Shown here one piece after another: positions 49,161 through 60,000 of a stretch of DNA of 60,000 bases. The stretch is from Polytrichum commune. Lineage: Eukaryota > Streptophyta > Polytrichopsida > Polytrichales > Polytrichaceae. The notes under the pieces were generated by a model. That model was not told the DNA's origin and ran no database searches. It saw only the letters and a program-made list of their open reading frames with translations. The translations under genes and the position numbers were made by a program. The DNA is taken from positions 37,641,081 to 37,701,080 of the forward strand of contig OX485809.1 in NCBI GenBank assembly GCA_950295325.1. The letters run 5' to 3'. Within the stretch, counting starts at the first letter, position 1; each line of letters begins with the position of its first letter.

Positions 49161-49518
49161 AAATCGATGTGCCATATTCAATAAAGTGGCTTTCATGACA
49201 TGTCTTGTAGCAATCTTATAGCAACAAGTCCTCCATATCATTTTACACGGTTGTCACTCAACGCTTGTAAGATCGTTTACGGGGTCAATGATGAATAATA
49301 TTGCGCGTGGCATAGGATATTAGGTATGTTCTAGTTCAACGGTTTGTGTTTTGATGACTATTTTACATTAAGAAAAAACCAAGCATTCAAAAGTGTCAAC
49401 CAAATTATCAAAATATTTGTAGGATCCTGATAGTCTAACAATGAGTACTTACTATGGATTATGCGGGCCTAATTTGATGTTATTTGAATGCTTGCCAACA
49501 TCAACACACATAATGAAA

Positions 49519-49552
49519 GTGTGTGTGTGTGTGGGGGAGGGGGGGGGGGGGG
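49519..49552. repeat. (GT)n followed by poly-G tract
   Basis: A GT dinucleotide run passes directly into a long G tract with one A interruption. It is a simple-sequence repeat with no other feature. Confidence 0.85.
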
Positions 49553-50427
49553 TAGAAGAAGGGAGAGGACTGTAGCCCTTGAAAACCAAACCGTCATAAA
49601 CGGTTGATGCAATTTATGAAGTGCATCAAAGTGTCATTTGACTAGCACGAGTAATTGAATAGGTGCGTTGACATTTAATTTGGTTCACTATAATTGTCCC
49701 CAGGGGATGGATTCTTCATTGGAAACCTAAATGACGTGTTTGGGTCATTCTTAAATTAAACCTCCTATATAAGACAAGTTCATAAAGGAAAATAAATGTT
49801 TACGTACTAACAACTTGCTAGAAAATGGATTCATGTATTTATAATGAGCTTCTCAATTTTATTCAATAAATGCGTCCACTACAAATACAAAATATAATCA
49901 TGAAATTGATTATGTCTTTATTACATGTAAAACTTACTCTCTAATGAGAAAGACATTGAACCATTTTTTTCATTTGTAGCATGTGACTCAATGATTGCAT
50001 TAAACAAACAAAGACAAAAGCATAATAACAATATAGAGAGCAAGACTCAAAGGAGCACATGAGCACTCCAAGAGCCTCATAAATGGATGAATGTGAATTG
50101 GATAAACTAATACATCTATAGTAATTTATTTCTCTAAAACTTAGGGCCCCCATTTGTACATCTACATTTACTTCAAAAAATGTATAATCTTTTTAAATGT
50201 ACACACAAGAGAAGATTAACACCTCTCCCTTATGTATGCTATGTAGGCTATACCTCAACAAGTACCCCTTCTTACACTCACATTAGTTTGTAGGTGGTAT
50301 GAAGAGTGCAACCTTGGGTAATTGCTGAACCATGGTAGAATTGATGTGTCTAGGATATTGTAACGAACCTCTCACCGGTTTATCACCAACTTCCACACTA
50401 GCACGTATCAACCCAAAACAATCATAG
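49553..50427. other. Intergenic region without recognisable genes
   Basis: Nothing supportable is seen here beyond AT-rich sequence and short open frames without family motifs. Confidence 0.5.
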
Positions 50428-50918
50428 ACCAAGTAGGTCTTGGTTTAAGCTCAACCACCCGACCATAGGAGAGAGACCAAAAGTTGCTCTCTCCTCCCCC
50501 GGAGCTTCTTCTTATGCCGAAGCACTACTTTTACTTTCTATCTTTACATATAGTACAAGTATCATATTCATAGCTCTATCTTTTAGTTCTACTATGAATC
50601 TTTTTTCTTTGGTTCTTCTAGAACATTCTTCCATCCCTTATCGCAATCTCATTCTTCCAATTGGAACTGTCTAATTCCAATTGGATTCATCCATCTTTGA
50701 TTATAGTTGGAACTATCTAATTCCAACTAAATTCATCCATCCATTCTTCTAGTTGGAATTGTCTAATTCCAACTAGATCTATCTATTCATTAAGAGTTGT
50801 CTAACTCCAATGAATACCATTCATCTTTCCAATTCTGGAGTGGTCCAACTCCAGTGCACCTCATCGAGAGTTGTCTAACTCATGTGCACATGTTATCAAT
50901 CTGGAGTTGTCTAGCTCC
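50428..50918. repeat. Hairpin array 1: twelve consecutive stem-loops, loop core GTCT in many
   Basis: Stems read by eye (left arm / right arm start): ACCAAG 50428/50439; AGGAGAGAG 50467/50487; GCTTC 50504/50519; ATTCATAG 50566/50592; GTTC 50612/50621; CCAATTGGAA 50657/50675; TAGTTGGAA 50704/50721; CTAGTTGGAATT 50749/50765; GAGTT 50794/50803 (outer ATTCAT/ATGAAT); CTGGAGT 50835/50848; GAGTT 50868/50877; GGAGTT 50903/50913 (one G-U pair). The seven from 50657 on share a loop of the type TNTCTAA or GTCT (GGTCC in one). Spacers repeat ATTCATCCATC. There is no coding potential, and CRISPR structure is excluded because the stems are not constant. Confidence 0.8.
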
Positions 50919-51214
50919 CATCATCCTCTGCTTACACACTGGCACACGTGGTTAGAATATTCAATTATCCATCAATATTGGTAGTTACCTTACAATGACA
51001 CTACCGTCGATGACTAGGTGTCCATACACCCAACCTCGTCATCATGGTACACATTAGATATCACATTGTCAATTGGCCTTGTCGTTGAGGACGCCTCGTC
51101 GTCGTAGGATGGCAACTAGGTGTAGTTACATTACAGATATTCTTAGTATCTTCACAACATCATTGCCACATGCACGTTGGAGGGAAAATTTGTGTATATA
51201 ATGAAATAAGGTAA

Positions 51215-51400
51215 TTGGGCCTTGAACATACACTTTTCGTTATAGAGTTTGCACCCACTTCTCTTAGGATACTAAAACACACAATCAATATAAGTTGATC
51301 AACACTTGCAAATCTACATTGCAGCCACTTTCTGCATTATTTTAGGAACACATATGAGTATCTATTCAAATAAATTAGTGATTATTGTATTTGTTTTTAA
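51215..51400 (+). repeat. R1 copy, 5' half only
   Basis: It contains CACCCACTTCTCTTAGGATA, AAACACACAATCAATATAAG, TTGATCAACACTTGCAAATC and GGAACACATATGAGTATCTA, in R1 order; the second half is absent. Confidence 0.5.
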
Positions 51401-54254
51401 ATATCCACATAGACCCCTCCCAAAAAAAATCCCATTACAATGGTTGTTGAACCTACAAGATTCCTATTGAGATGAGTAACCAAATTAGGCATGGATACTA
51501 TAGGCATGTCTATATTAGCGACCAAGGGCTATGACCATCGCTTTGTATACCTCTTATTGGTTGAGAAGTGGGTGGCAATCTCACTTTGCATCACACAAGG
51601 TCATCATAAATTAGATTGTCCATGCCAAAGAATGGATGAGAAAGTGATAATAATACCTACAAAGCTACTTGGCAAAAAATGAGCAGAGTTTAAGAATGGC
51701 TATTGTAAGCATTGTGATGTAATCAAACAAAGAGGAACCAACGGCAAGGGGTTGAGGGTTGGAATTTTTTTTTTTTTTTTTTTGGCTTTTAAGGGGGTGA
51801 AAGTTACAGAAATGACGTCCAATAGTTTCCCAAAGCCTCTATAGCTGTAATGTTCTCTTAGCACGACAACTGAAACTATGTGATTGGGGGTATGTGTCAT
51901 CCAAGCATTAGGGTTTGAAATTTGTTGTTAAAGAACGAATACCGTAATTCGACACAAAATAATTATTTATGGGAGGAGAATTGCCACATGACACGTCCAC
52001 ATTGGTCAAGACCATATTCAATCCAACGTGGAAAATGTCTTTGGGCACTCAAAGTGATGAAGCAGACAACACTCTTTGATAGGTTCTAAATATGTGAATA
52101 GAAGATATTTGGTTAATAAAATCTCAATCCAAGATTATAAAGTCCACACTAAAGAGAAGGAAGAGCGTAGCGACCACAAGTTGAAGCATTTTTTCTTCTT
52201 CAATAAAACATGCCTGCCTTGGATTTTTATTGAATGTCTCTTTTTTATCGGGTCTATGTCTACTTGCATCTATGTTCCGTGGCCAAAGCTTTAAAAAAGT
52301 GATGTGGATTCTCTTGATTATGGCTCCAAGGTTTGTGACCACAAGAAATCCTAGTTCTTCTTTTTTTCTGTCAACTCTTGGTGACATCATTGGAAAGATA
52401 AAGATGTCATGATTGTAAGTATCCCCGCTTCAAATCTTGGAGGCTTCCCAACACCTCCCAATACGAGTGCTAGTGCACATACACTTTGAAAGGGAATATA
52501 CAAGATGTAGAGTAGAGGCACCCATGGCCAAATAAGAGTGTTTGCACTAAATTTTGGAGTAATATAAGGTGGTGCGAAATTCTCCCATGTCATAAGATAG
52601 AAATCAAGAGGATTGCAATTTTTTTGATAATTTAATTCCTTAAATAGGAATTATTGTGAATTTTTAAAGCCAAAAGTTGGCCCAAACATATTATCAATGT
52701 TTAGAGTTAGCCATAGCTACTCACTTCTCCTCACTTTAACACTCAAAACTAGGACATGTGTCATGGCATTATTGGTTATGTTGTGATCATAATTCAGTCC
52801 AACGTAACCGAAATCCAATCCCACCTTGATCAAAATTTTGATACCTTATAGATTGTTGACGAGTCCTAGCCAGTTATAGGTGCCTCTACTATAAATGAAT
52901 CTTGGATAGATGAAAAGGGGTAGGTTCAAGTTAAAATCATGTCCACATCAAATCTTTGGAGACTTCCCAACACCTTCCCAACATCAATGTTGCCTATAAA
53001 GGGATATATTCTGCATAATATATATTGGAAGAACCCTGGAAACACCAAAATATATTCAACTACAATTGTACCTACATGAAGTCTCTACAAGAAAGCTTAA
53101 TGTGGTGCACATTAGCCCAAAGACTTGGGATGGGTTAGAAGTTAAAGTGGTCCACATTAAAATGTCTCAACATCATTACCAAAGTGGGTTTTAAGATTCT
53201 CTCTTTCAGTAAATGTTCGTATCGATCCCCCCTCATCACGTTGATCAATGAGCCTATAATGTTTACCTATTTTGAGCATGTAGATTTTTTTAATCATACC
53301 CTAATCACATCTCTTTTTGGTGTTTTTTTCCTTAACTCCTAAATGGATCAAGTAGTATTGATTACTTTATCTAGGCTGTAAATCTCAACCAACTCATGGG
53401 ATGAGTAACATTCATGTTTATTATGTCCAACTTAACCCTTTATTGCCCCCAGTCATATGAGGAGTCAACTTTTGTTGGGAGAGTGTTTTAAATCGTCATC
53501 TCACATCATCATCCACGTCTCCCACTTGGCACGATGAATCTCATATATTTCAAGAAGAGATGAGTGCAAGTCTCATCAGAGTTCGATTCGATATGAAGGA
53601 GAATGATGCTCCGAGGTTAATTTTGATCCTTGTAGAAGGTCACTAAGATCATGTGAAGAGGCAAGTTTTCTTGCCCTTGGGTGTTGCCCCTTGTAAGAAT
53701 CAATTGTGTTCAGCAATTCATGCAACAACCCAAAGGAAACATGCTCCAAAGACGACATTCAGTTCAATATGTAAGACACCCATCATCTTGTCATCCAAAT
53801 TTAGAAAATCAAGATTCTCAATAGCGGCCCTAACTGATAACTACAACTTTGCGACCATTGGATTTTCTCAATTTTTTTTTGGAATGATGATATTTTTGTT
53901 CCCACACCTTCATCATGAAGTTAGTGTCGTGCAAGTGGTTGATCGAAACAAATGTTGATGATAGCCAACTCATGTGCCCTCAACATCAAGGGTGGTATGA
54001 AAATTTGAAGTTCATTGGAATGCACCTAGTGGCAACAAAAGGTTAAGGTGAACAAGGATTAAATGGACACTTTTAGCTTTACAACCAATCCTCGTAGGAT
54101 GTGGAACACGTAGGTAAAAAGAAAGAAATGAAGAGTGAAAGAGAACTCCAAGTTTGCAACATACGTGAATTATGGTGTTGCTTCATTCTCAATTTGATTT
54201 TAGTTCATATGTGATCCATGATTGAACGTTGCTGGAATGAGAGGCCCCCCGAAC

Positions 54255-54420
54255 ACTACTTCCTCCTTTTGAAGGTGAACACCTTCAACGGCTCGGACAA
54301 GCCACTTGGCACTTGTTTCTCCTCATGCAAGCTTCACGCATGGTTAGTTGAAAACTCAGGGTGATCACACCCCCTTATATTTTGTAACCACGTGCGATAA
54401 TGGGGTATTTAATGGGGGGA
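54255..54420 (+). repeat. Isolated monomer related to the 25936-26815 tandem repeat
   Basis: It carries CTTTTGAAGGTGAACACCTT, GGACAAGCCA and CATGGTTAGTTGAAAACTC in the same order as the array monomers, then diverges. Confidence 0.6.
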
Positions 54421-55469
54421 TATTTATGCACCTCTCAATATTTTTTCCCTCCCTATTTGTAGAAAAAGCTTCTTTGACATATTTTTTAGCATCCTACATT
54501 CATTTGTAATTTTTCAAAGACACTAATTTTTGGAACATTTTTTTATAAAAAATAAATCGTACAAGTACCAAATTATGGATGGAATATTATAGCATTGCGA
54601 AGCCGACTATGTGAGCAACAAACATTCCATACCATTCAAATTGTCATTCATTCGGTTTCAATTAGTATTACCAATCCTAACCATTCAAAGCACCATTTAA
54701 AACACAACCAATAACATTTGGACACTAGTCAAAGAGTTACCAATAAACATGGAGGTAACAAAACATACAAGTTGAAATATTAAAGTTGTAAACACAAATA
54801 AAACAAAACAAGAAATACAATCAATTGTGACAAGACGTGAAATTTTGCACAACTACCTACTCCCAAAAAACTATGTTGCATTCAAATACAAGAAAACTAA
54901 ATACAAAAATTAAAAACATTTACTTTTACTGTGTTCACAAACATTTACAATGTGAAGGGTTAGGATACAACTTTGCACCTTCCAATACTATCAAGATACA
55001 TGCTCAACATCCTCTACAATGTCATGATAAGACTACTAAATTATAAGAGGTTTAGCACCAATGATGATGAATATCTAAAACTAGATGATGGCATGAGGGG
55101 GGCAACCTTCGAAGTCTCCAACCACTCCACCTTGTCTTCCTCCAAAAAATCCTATGATGCTTCCCTTCATACTAACATGCTTGATTCAAATTTGGACATA
55201 AAATACACACCTCTTCATCCAAGTAGTCAAACCCATAATTATTCTACTGATCCTACTACACACTTTTAGGGGGATCCTATGTCTATGACCATGTTTTTTT
55301 TTCTACTAATTATTAAAATGAAGGAATTATTCACCACCCTATTGTACATATAATCATGTAGGGGACATATTTCCAATGCTATGGTAGATCTAATGAAATT
55401 ATAAAATTTACCCCAAACGAATTAAATCGATCATATATTTTTATCTCACATGGTTCTTTAAAATTCTTA

Positions 55470-55650
55470 TAGTCACCTCCCTGAGGTTGAAAACATCATG
55501 TTTACCCCAAAAATCCCACTATGCTTGGGTGGACCATGAGTAATAGGGTGCACTTGAAATCAATGGCTAGGAAGGACACCCTTCTTATTACTATTCTAAC
55601 CTTAGGCAGCTTGAGTTCCCATGGGATCAAGTTTAAGGCCTTAGGCAAAA
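55470..55650 (+). repeat. Isolated monomer related to the 25936-26815 tandem repeat (second half)
   Basis: It carries CCCACTATGCTTGGGTGGAC, a TAATAGGGTG phrase, a TTACTATTCTAACCTTAGGC stretch and GAGTTCCCATGGGATCAAG, matching the latter half of the array monomer. Confidence 0.55.
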
Positions 55651-57182
55651 CACACAATAAGTACGAGATGATTGGATCCATTCACAATTGGGGTACTACT
55701 TTTGGGACAAAGGTATTAAGGACTATGTCGCATTGGATCTCGACGTTTATTATGATTTACTTTTATTTAATTAATAAATAAGTAGACATGTCATAGGATT
55801 TATCAAGAAATATATTATTTAATAATAAATAATAAATAATAAAAGATAAATCCTTTATGAAATGAGTTTATAGGTCATAGGACTTGTAGAGAGGTCATAG
55901 GACTTACTTGGGCCACATCAATGACAATTTCATTATTGAAGTGTACATCGGAGGTGAATTATTTTTTGTTTTGCATCATAGTACCTTGGTGTAAGTGTCA
56001 TATGTCCATACATATATTTTGTTATGTCCAATTCTAATTCTAAACGATCATTTTTCATGTAGCCATGTTATTGTGTAATGTTGGCCATGTTTGGTATCCT
56101 ATGTAAAGCTATACAATTGGTATGCAATACATGTTTAGTTCTATTAATACGCAATTGAACGATCAATGTGAGGAAGAAAATGGGGATCATTTCAATTAAT
56201 TTTTGTTGTCCTTTTCATTCCTTAATCCTAATGTCAACAGTTCTGACAACAACCATAGATGCCCGCTAAGGAATCAAAATGATATCTTAGATAACCCTAT
56301 TCCTTGTAAATTAACTTTGTCGGTGCATTTATTATGGAATATTAAATGTAGGTATGATCCAAAATATGCTCCACAATACAAAATCTAAGCACTCTAACTA
56401 TGTAAAGTCATCTACTTTAGTCCTTTAACCGTTAGACACTCATTGTAGTTAGCTTTTTAGGTTTGGGTTCAATCTCTCAAAAAACCCCAGGGAAGACCAA
56501 ATAAGTGTCAGGTGTAACTTTAGTGTGTCATAATAAGATTAATTGATAGGTTGAAAGGATTATGAAATGCTTTTGACAGTCAATTAACTTAGGTTTCACT
56601 TTCTCATTTATACTTAGTGACCACTTGTAGGGGTTACTTAACTTATAAAGAGTCTAAGTGTTCATAAAATAAATTATCATCTTGTTTTACTCACCAAAAG
56701 TCTAGTAACGAGTAACCGGGACTAAGTGTCACAAGTTCAGAACCAGAGTCTCAAGTAGACAGCCTAGTCACTAGACTGAGTAGCGAAGTAACGAGTCTAG
56801 TAACCAGTAACCAGGAGACAGTCTTGTGTCGTGAGAAACGTCTAGATACATTAGTCACCAAGGAGGAATAGGCTTTATACCTGCCTTTGTTGGAACCCCC
56901 AACCGATATGGGTTAAAAGGACGGTCATCTCCCTCACGCACAACTTCCTCTTTTTAACTCCGCGCGTCTTTCTCTTCCTCGATTCCGCTCGTCTCTTTCT
57001 CACCGATGCCTCGCGGAATGAATTCTTCAATTACCTACACCATCTGTGACACGATCCCACAGACTTTATCCTCACAGACTACAGACTCCATGAGATTTCA
57101 TAAGCTATCGGGGCCTCGATTCTTCTCTCGTTCATCATGTAAAACAAGAGTCACGACACAGAAGGATTCGTATTAATCATAA

Positions 57183-58591
57183 CTTCCTGTTTCAGGGAAG
57201 GACTCTGCTTTTTTTTTCCAGAAATGAATTACACATGGAAGACAAATTTTAGCCGTGAGATAGTGCACGGCTCTTATCCAGACACAGTGACATTTACGAA
57301 TGATCGCAGCTCCTTTCCCAGGACTACACTCGACAAGTTTTCATCGTGGTACACCTCTGATAAGCGCGAGGGTAACTCTCTCCTTCCTTGGGAATTCACG
57401 TTCAGATGAAACTTGAAGATCAATTTTGCTCCCTTGATTGGGGTAATTTTTCTCAATCAAAATGAACGACTTCAGGATCTAAAACCGGATTAATTATCTG
57501 ATCTCCCCTTACAATAAAGTCGCAGAAATTTCTCACTGTCTTCCCGCGAGGTTTTTTAGGCACTCATGAGAACAATTAAACTCCCCTCCCGGAAGATTTT
57601 CAGTATGTAGGCCTCTTATCTTTTGTCTATCTCATAACTTAGAATTCACTTCATAAATTCAGTCTTATCACGAATTTGACACAAGAGAAAGTCTCAGTGC
57701 GACAAAGATGATGATATCTACTCCTTCACAGAGATAGATATTTTATTCTTACCTTGCACAATCTACTTAGGCTTGGTTTGAATAAATGTGACTCCCTTCT
57801 CAGGAGATTCACACTCCAATGAGAACTTTAAGATTTCTTCCTCTCACTTAATTGAGGAAACTTTACTCAGCCAAGGAATTAGATTTCATAAGTTAACCCC
57901 GGACTGGAGATCTAATTTCCTTTCACAGGAAATTCCTGGTGTCTACACTCAGACACAAATTCAATCATAATCCATGCAATCTCTTACACTTCAAGTTCTC
58001 ACTCTCTTCCCGAGAGTATCATTTATTATTTCTCTTATGGTATTCTCAAGGATTACTTACGTAATTACCCACAGTGGAACTTCACATTCCACTTGTGAGG
58101 GTGACTGAGAGTTTCTCACTCTCCTATTCGTCACTGGCTCCTTCACAAGAAGTTGAAGTCACACAACTAATCCTTACTCCCTTCACAAGAGTAGGATAAA
58201 ATGAATTTCCTCTTAACTTACTCCGAATTAGGGACATTCACTGTCTCCACATTGACTGTAACTTTTCTTAGAACCTTAAGACACTGTCCATATAACTCCA
58301 TATAAGACTGTTCACAATCCACGCATAAAACACATGTGATTCAATTCAAGAGTTTCACACTCCTGAATCACAACTCCACATTAACAACAACACTCCCACT
58401 TCCCACTTCCACAGTGGTAACAACTCTAGGACATCCACACACCGATCCAATCACAAGACTTTCAATTTCACATTCACAACTTAAAGAAGGATTTAATAAT
58501 GGCACTTTGTATTGATATAAAAAGAGACTGTACACATAAAATTAAGGGCTTCACACCCTGAGAGTTGAGGAATTCACTCTCTTCACGAGAG
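57183..58591. repeat. Hairpin array 2: about thirteen stem-loops, loop core TTCAC
   Basis: Stems (left/right start): CTTCC 57183/57196; TCCT 57311/57320; TATCTACTC 57715/57731 (one bulge); CTCC 57792/57803; GGAG 57803/57814; AATTTCC 57914/57928; ACTCTC 58001/58012; GTGGAA 58074/58087; GAGAGT 58107/58118; TCCTTACTC 58171/58189 (one bulge); GAG with outer ATTCA 58344/58360; CCAC 58403/58414; AGGG 58545/58556; CTCTC 58577/58587. Loops are mostly CTTCACA, TTTCACA, ATTCACA, TTCAC, TTCCC or TTCTC. Stem sequences differ from one hairpin to the next while the loops stay alike. The stretch has no recognisable gene. Confidence 0.75.
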
Positions 58592-58929
58592 GAAGATCAA
58601 AATTATAATGCCCCCCTTGTCTTCTCCTTCCTTCTTCTTATCCTTCTATCCTCAAAAGGTGGTGACTGTCTGCAGCTAGGATTCCAAGTGCTACTTCTAA
58701 TTGTCACATGTGAATTCCATGCCCCCTCATATCCTTCTAAACTCTGGGCAGCAAAGGAAATTCTTCTTTACTCTCCTGTTTCCATTTTGGAGTGACTAAG
58801 TGTCTAATACTTCACTATTTCACTAGTCTTGAGTAAAATTTGACATTCATTTACATCTCAAAACTAAAACTTAAGCATTTAGACCAAAAAATGGTACCAT
58901 ACTCATTCTTGGTACCCCAATCGTGAATG

Positions 58930-59190
58930 CCCCCGATTGCCAATTCCAAATCGTGTCCATATGCCTCATCGTTAAAATATCTTATCCATTATCAAAATAG
59001 AGATTCTTGAGCTCATCGAATCGTCATATAAGCTCCCCCCAGTAGGTTGACTACTAAATATAGATGAGTCACAAGATTTGAGCACGTACTCCAAACTCAT
59101 TTGGTGTCCGTTCATAGATCCACACCTAACCATACACCACTCAAATCTAGCTGTCCGATACAAACAAAGTGACCATGAAAGGCCAGCCAT
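58930..59190 (+). repeat. R1 copy
   Basis: It contains CCAAATCGTGTCCATATGCC, TTATCCATTATCAAAATAGA, ATTCTTGAGCTCATCGAAT, TTTGAGCACGTACTCC, GTCCGTTCATAGATCC, ACACCTAACCATACACCACT and AAATCTAGCTGTCCGAT, ending GTGACCATGAAAGGC. Confidence 0.75.
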
Positions 59191-60000
59191 CATACACTAC
59201 CTTAATAAATTATTGTAGATAGACATGTGAACTCCTTCCTATCCACTACAACTGCACATAACTTACATGGTGACAACAAAGGTCCACGAGAATGTCATCT
59301 CGAAATATCACTCAATCGACTCCTTTTGTCAGTCGATCCAATAATCAAGTGTACAACACACATGCTTGAAGCTTTGTTGAGTAGCAAGTTGCTTGAGTGC
59401 CATGTGTTGCCATCTAATTTACCAAGCCGAGAATGCTAGAGTCCACTAAGCACCCACCGATGAGAAGGCTTGGGAGCAAAGCAACACGACCAACAAGAAG
59501 GAGGAGGAAGAGAAGATATCTCTTGTTCTCTTTTAGTCTCTCCTCTTTTAAGGTGCATGGGTGTTATCCGGTTTGCTTTTCATGTTCTCCAACTTCTATC
59601 GGTTAGATTTACACAATGAAACTTGTGATGGGTTAGCAAATCTACGATGAAGCACAAGCAAAAATCAAACTCGGAAATCGAACTTCCCTTAGTTTACTTA
59701 TCATGATCAGACGTGCATGTTTATTGAGTTTTTACATAGGTCCTCCCACTTGTGTTCCCTATTGAGTGTGAAATAGTTGATAACTTCTGAAGGCATCGTC
59801 AAAATCTCTTTTAAACGTGTGTCATTATAGTGTTTGTTCTTTAGTCCTTTCCAAATCACACGCTAATATATTACATGGGTTCAATTAAGAAAAATAATTG
59901 AATAACACCCGCACACTTTCAGGGGTACTCTCCATGATAAACCCGACCCACTCTCTAAAGTGGGTGGGGAGAGTCCTCATGGATAAGCATTGCTATCCAA
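59191..60000. other. Right edge, no gene; partial R1 copy
   Basis: A diverged R1 copy lies at about 59730-59905 (GGTCCTCCCACTTGTG, TCTTTTAAACGTGTGTCATT, TTGTTCTTTAGTCC, TTCAATTAAGAAAAATAAT). A 6-bp-stem hairpin (CCCACT/AGTGGG) is near 59949-59966. The rest is unassigned. Confidence 0.5.

Larger units (their letters stand above)
51401..57182. other. Intergenic region, repeats only
   Basis: No gene is supported. Contents: a poly(T) tract near 51767-51783, possible R1 remnants (51950-52020; 53180-53345 with TATTTTGAGCATGTAGA), single monomers of the 25936-type tandem repeat near 54250 and 55470, an (AATAAATAAT)-like run near 55820, and short direct repeats of the AGTAAC-AGT type at 56704-56815. 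Open frames are all under about 110 codons with no family motif. Confidence 0.5.

Noticed and set aside
50657-50918. Possible CRISPR array
   Set aside because: The repeated part is the loop and spacer phrase, stems vary, spacing is irregular, and the context is a plant nuclear genome.
56704-56880. Edge of an LTR retrotransposon
   Set aside because: Short AGTAAC-type direct repeats are present, but I found no paired LTR, primer-binding site or gag-pol frames.
1-60000. tRNA, rRNA or snoRNA genes
   Set aside because: I scanned for T-loop-like GGTTCRA phrases and paired acceptor stems and found none convincing; a covariance-model search would be needed to exclude them.

Overview
The window is plant nuclear DNA. 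It has four intron-rich protein-coding genes in about 60 kb, GT-AG introns of 0.1-1 kb, AT-rich intergenic DNA full of small non-autonomous transposons, and typical plant families: a GNOM-type ARF-GEF, a DOG1-domain protein, and a telo-box in front of a ribosome-biogenesis gene. The GNOM orthologue is cut into nine coding exons, and one gene joins a DOG1 domain to ankyrin repeats. Together these make me lean towards a non-seed plant (bryophyte, lycophyte or fern), but that is inference. I see no bacterial, plastid or mitochondrial genes, no tRNA or rRNA, and no gag-pol.

Layout. 1-3092 (-): 5' part of NOP14 (small-subunit processome), seven exons, running off the left edge; one intron appears to be GC-AG. 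3.2-14.5 kb: gene-poor, with several terminal-inverted-repeat (TIR) elements, a GC-rich block and a duplicated leader-like segment. 14561-22459 (+): complete GNOM orthologue, 1503 residues, with the Sec7 catalytic Glu and the Met of the brefeldin-A-sensitive class. 22.46-27.03 kb: a TIR element with 6-bp target duplication and a four-copy tandem repeat. 27032-29420 (-): F-box protein, 333 residues, four exons, convergent with GNOM. 29.4-37.7 kb: repeats and one unrecognised small ORF. 37754-43165 (-): a seven-exon gene for a 533-residue DOG1-ankyrin protein whose ankyrin block resembles that of SKOR/GORK potassium channels; a near-perfect 318-bp foldback sits in its second intron. 43.2-60 kb: no recognisable gene, but the strangest DNA in the window.

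The four genes do not form a pathway; they are independent housekeeping or regulatory genes (ribosome assembly, endosomal recycling, probable ubiquitin ligase adaptor, and an unstudied DOG1-ankyrin protein).

Most unusual are two stretches (50428-50918 and 57183-58591) packed with short perfect or near-perfect hairpins. Within each stretch the stems differ from one another but many loops share a sequence (GTCT core in the first, TTCAC core in the second). I do not know a described element with this design. Also notable are two 297-bp transposon copies that differ by one base and lie in inverted orientation 57 bp apart, with an empty-site relative next door, and a dispersed repeat family of about 350 bp present in roughly a dozen copies. 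Exon coordinates were worked out by hand from splice signals, reading-frame continuity and remembered family motifs; no alignment or transcript data were available.
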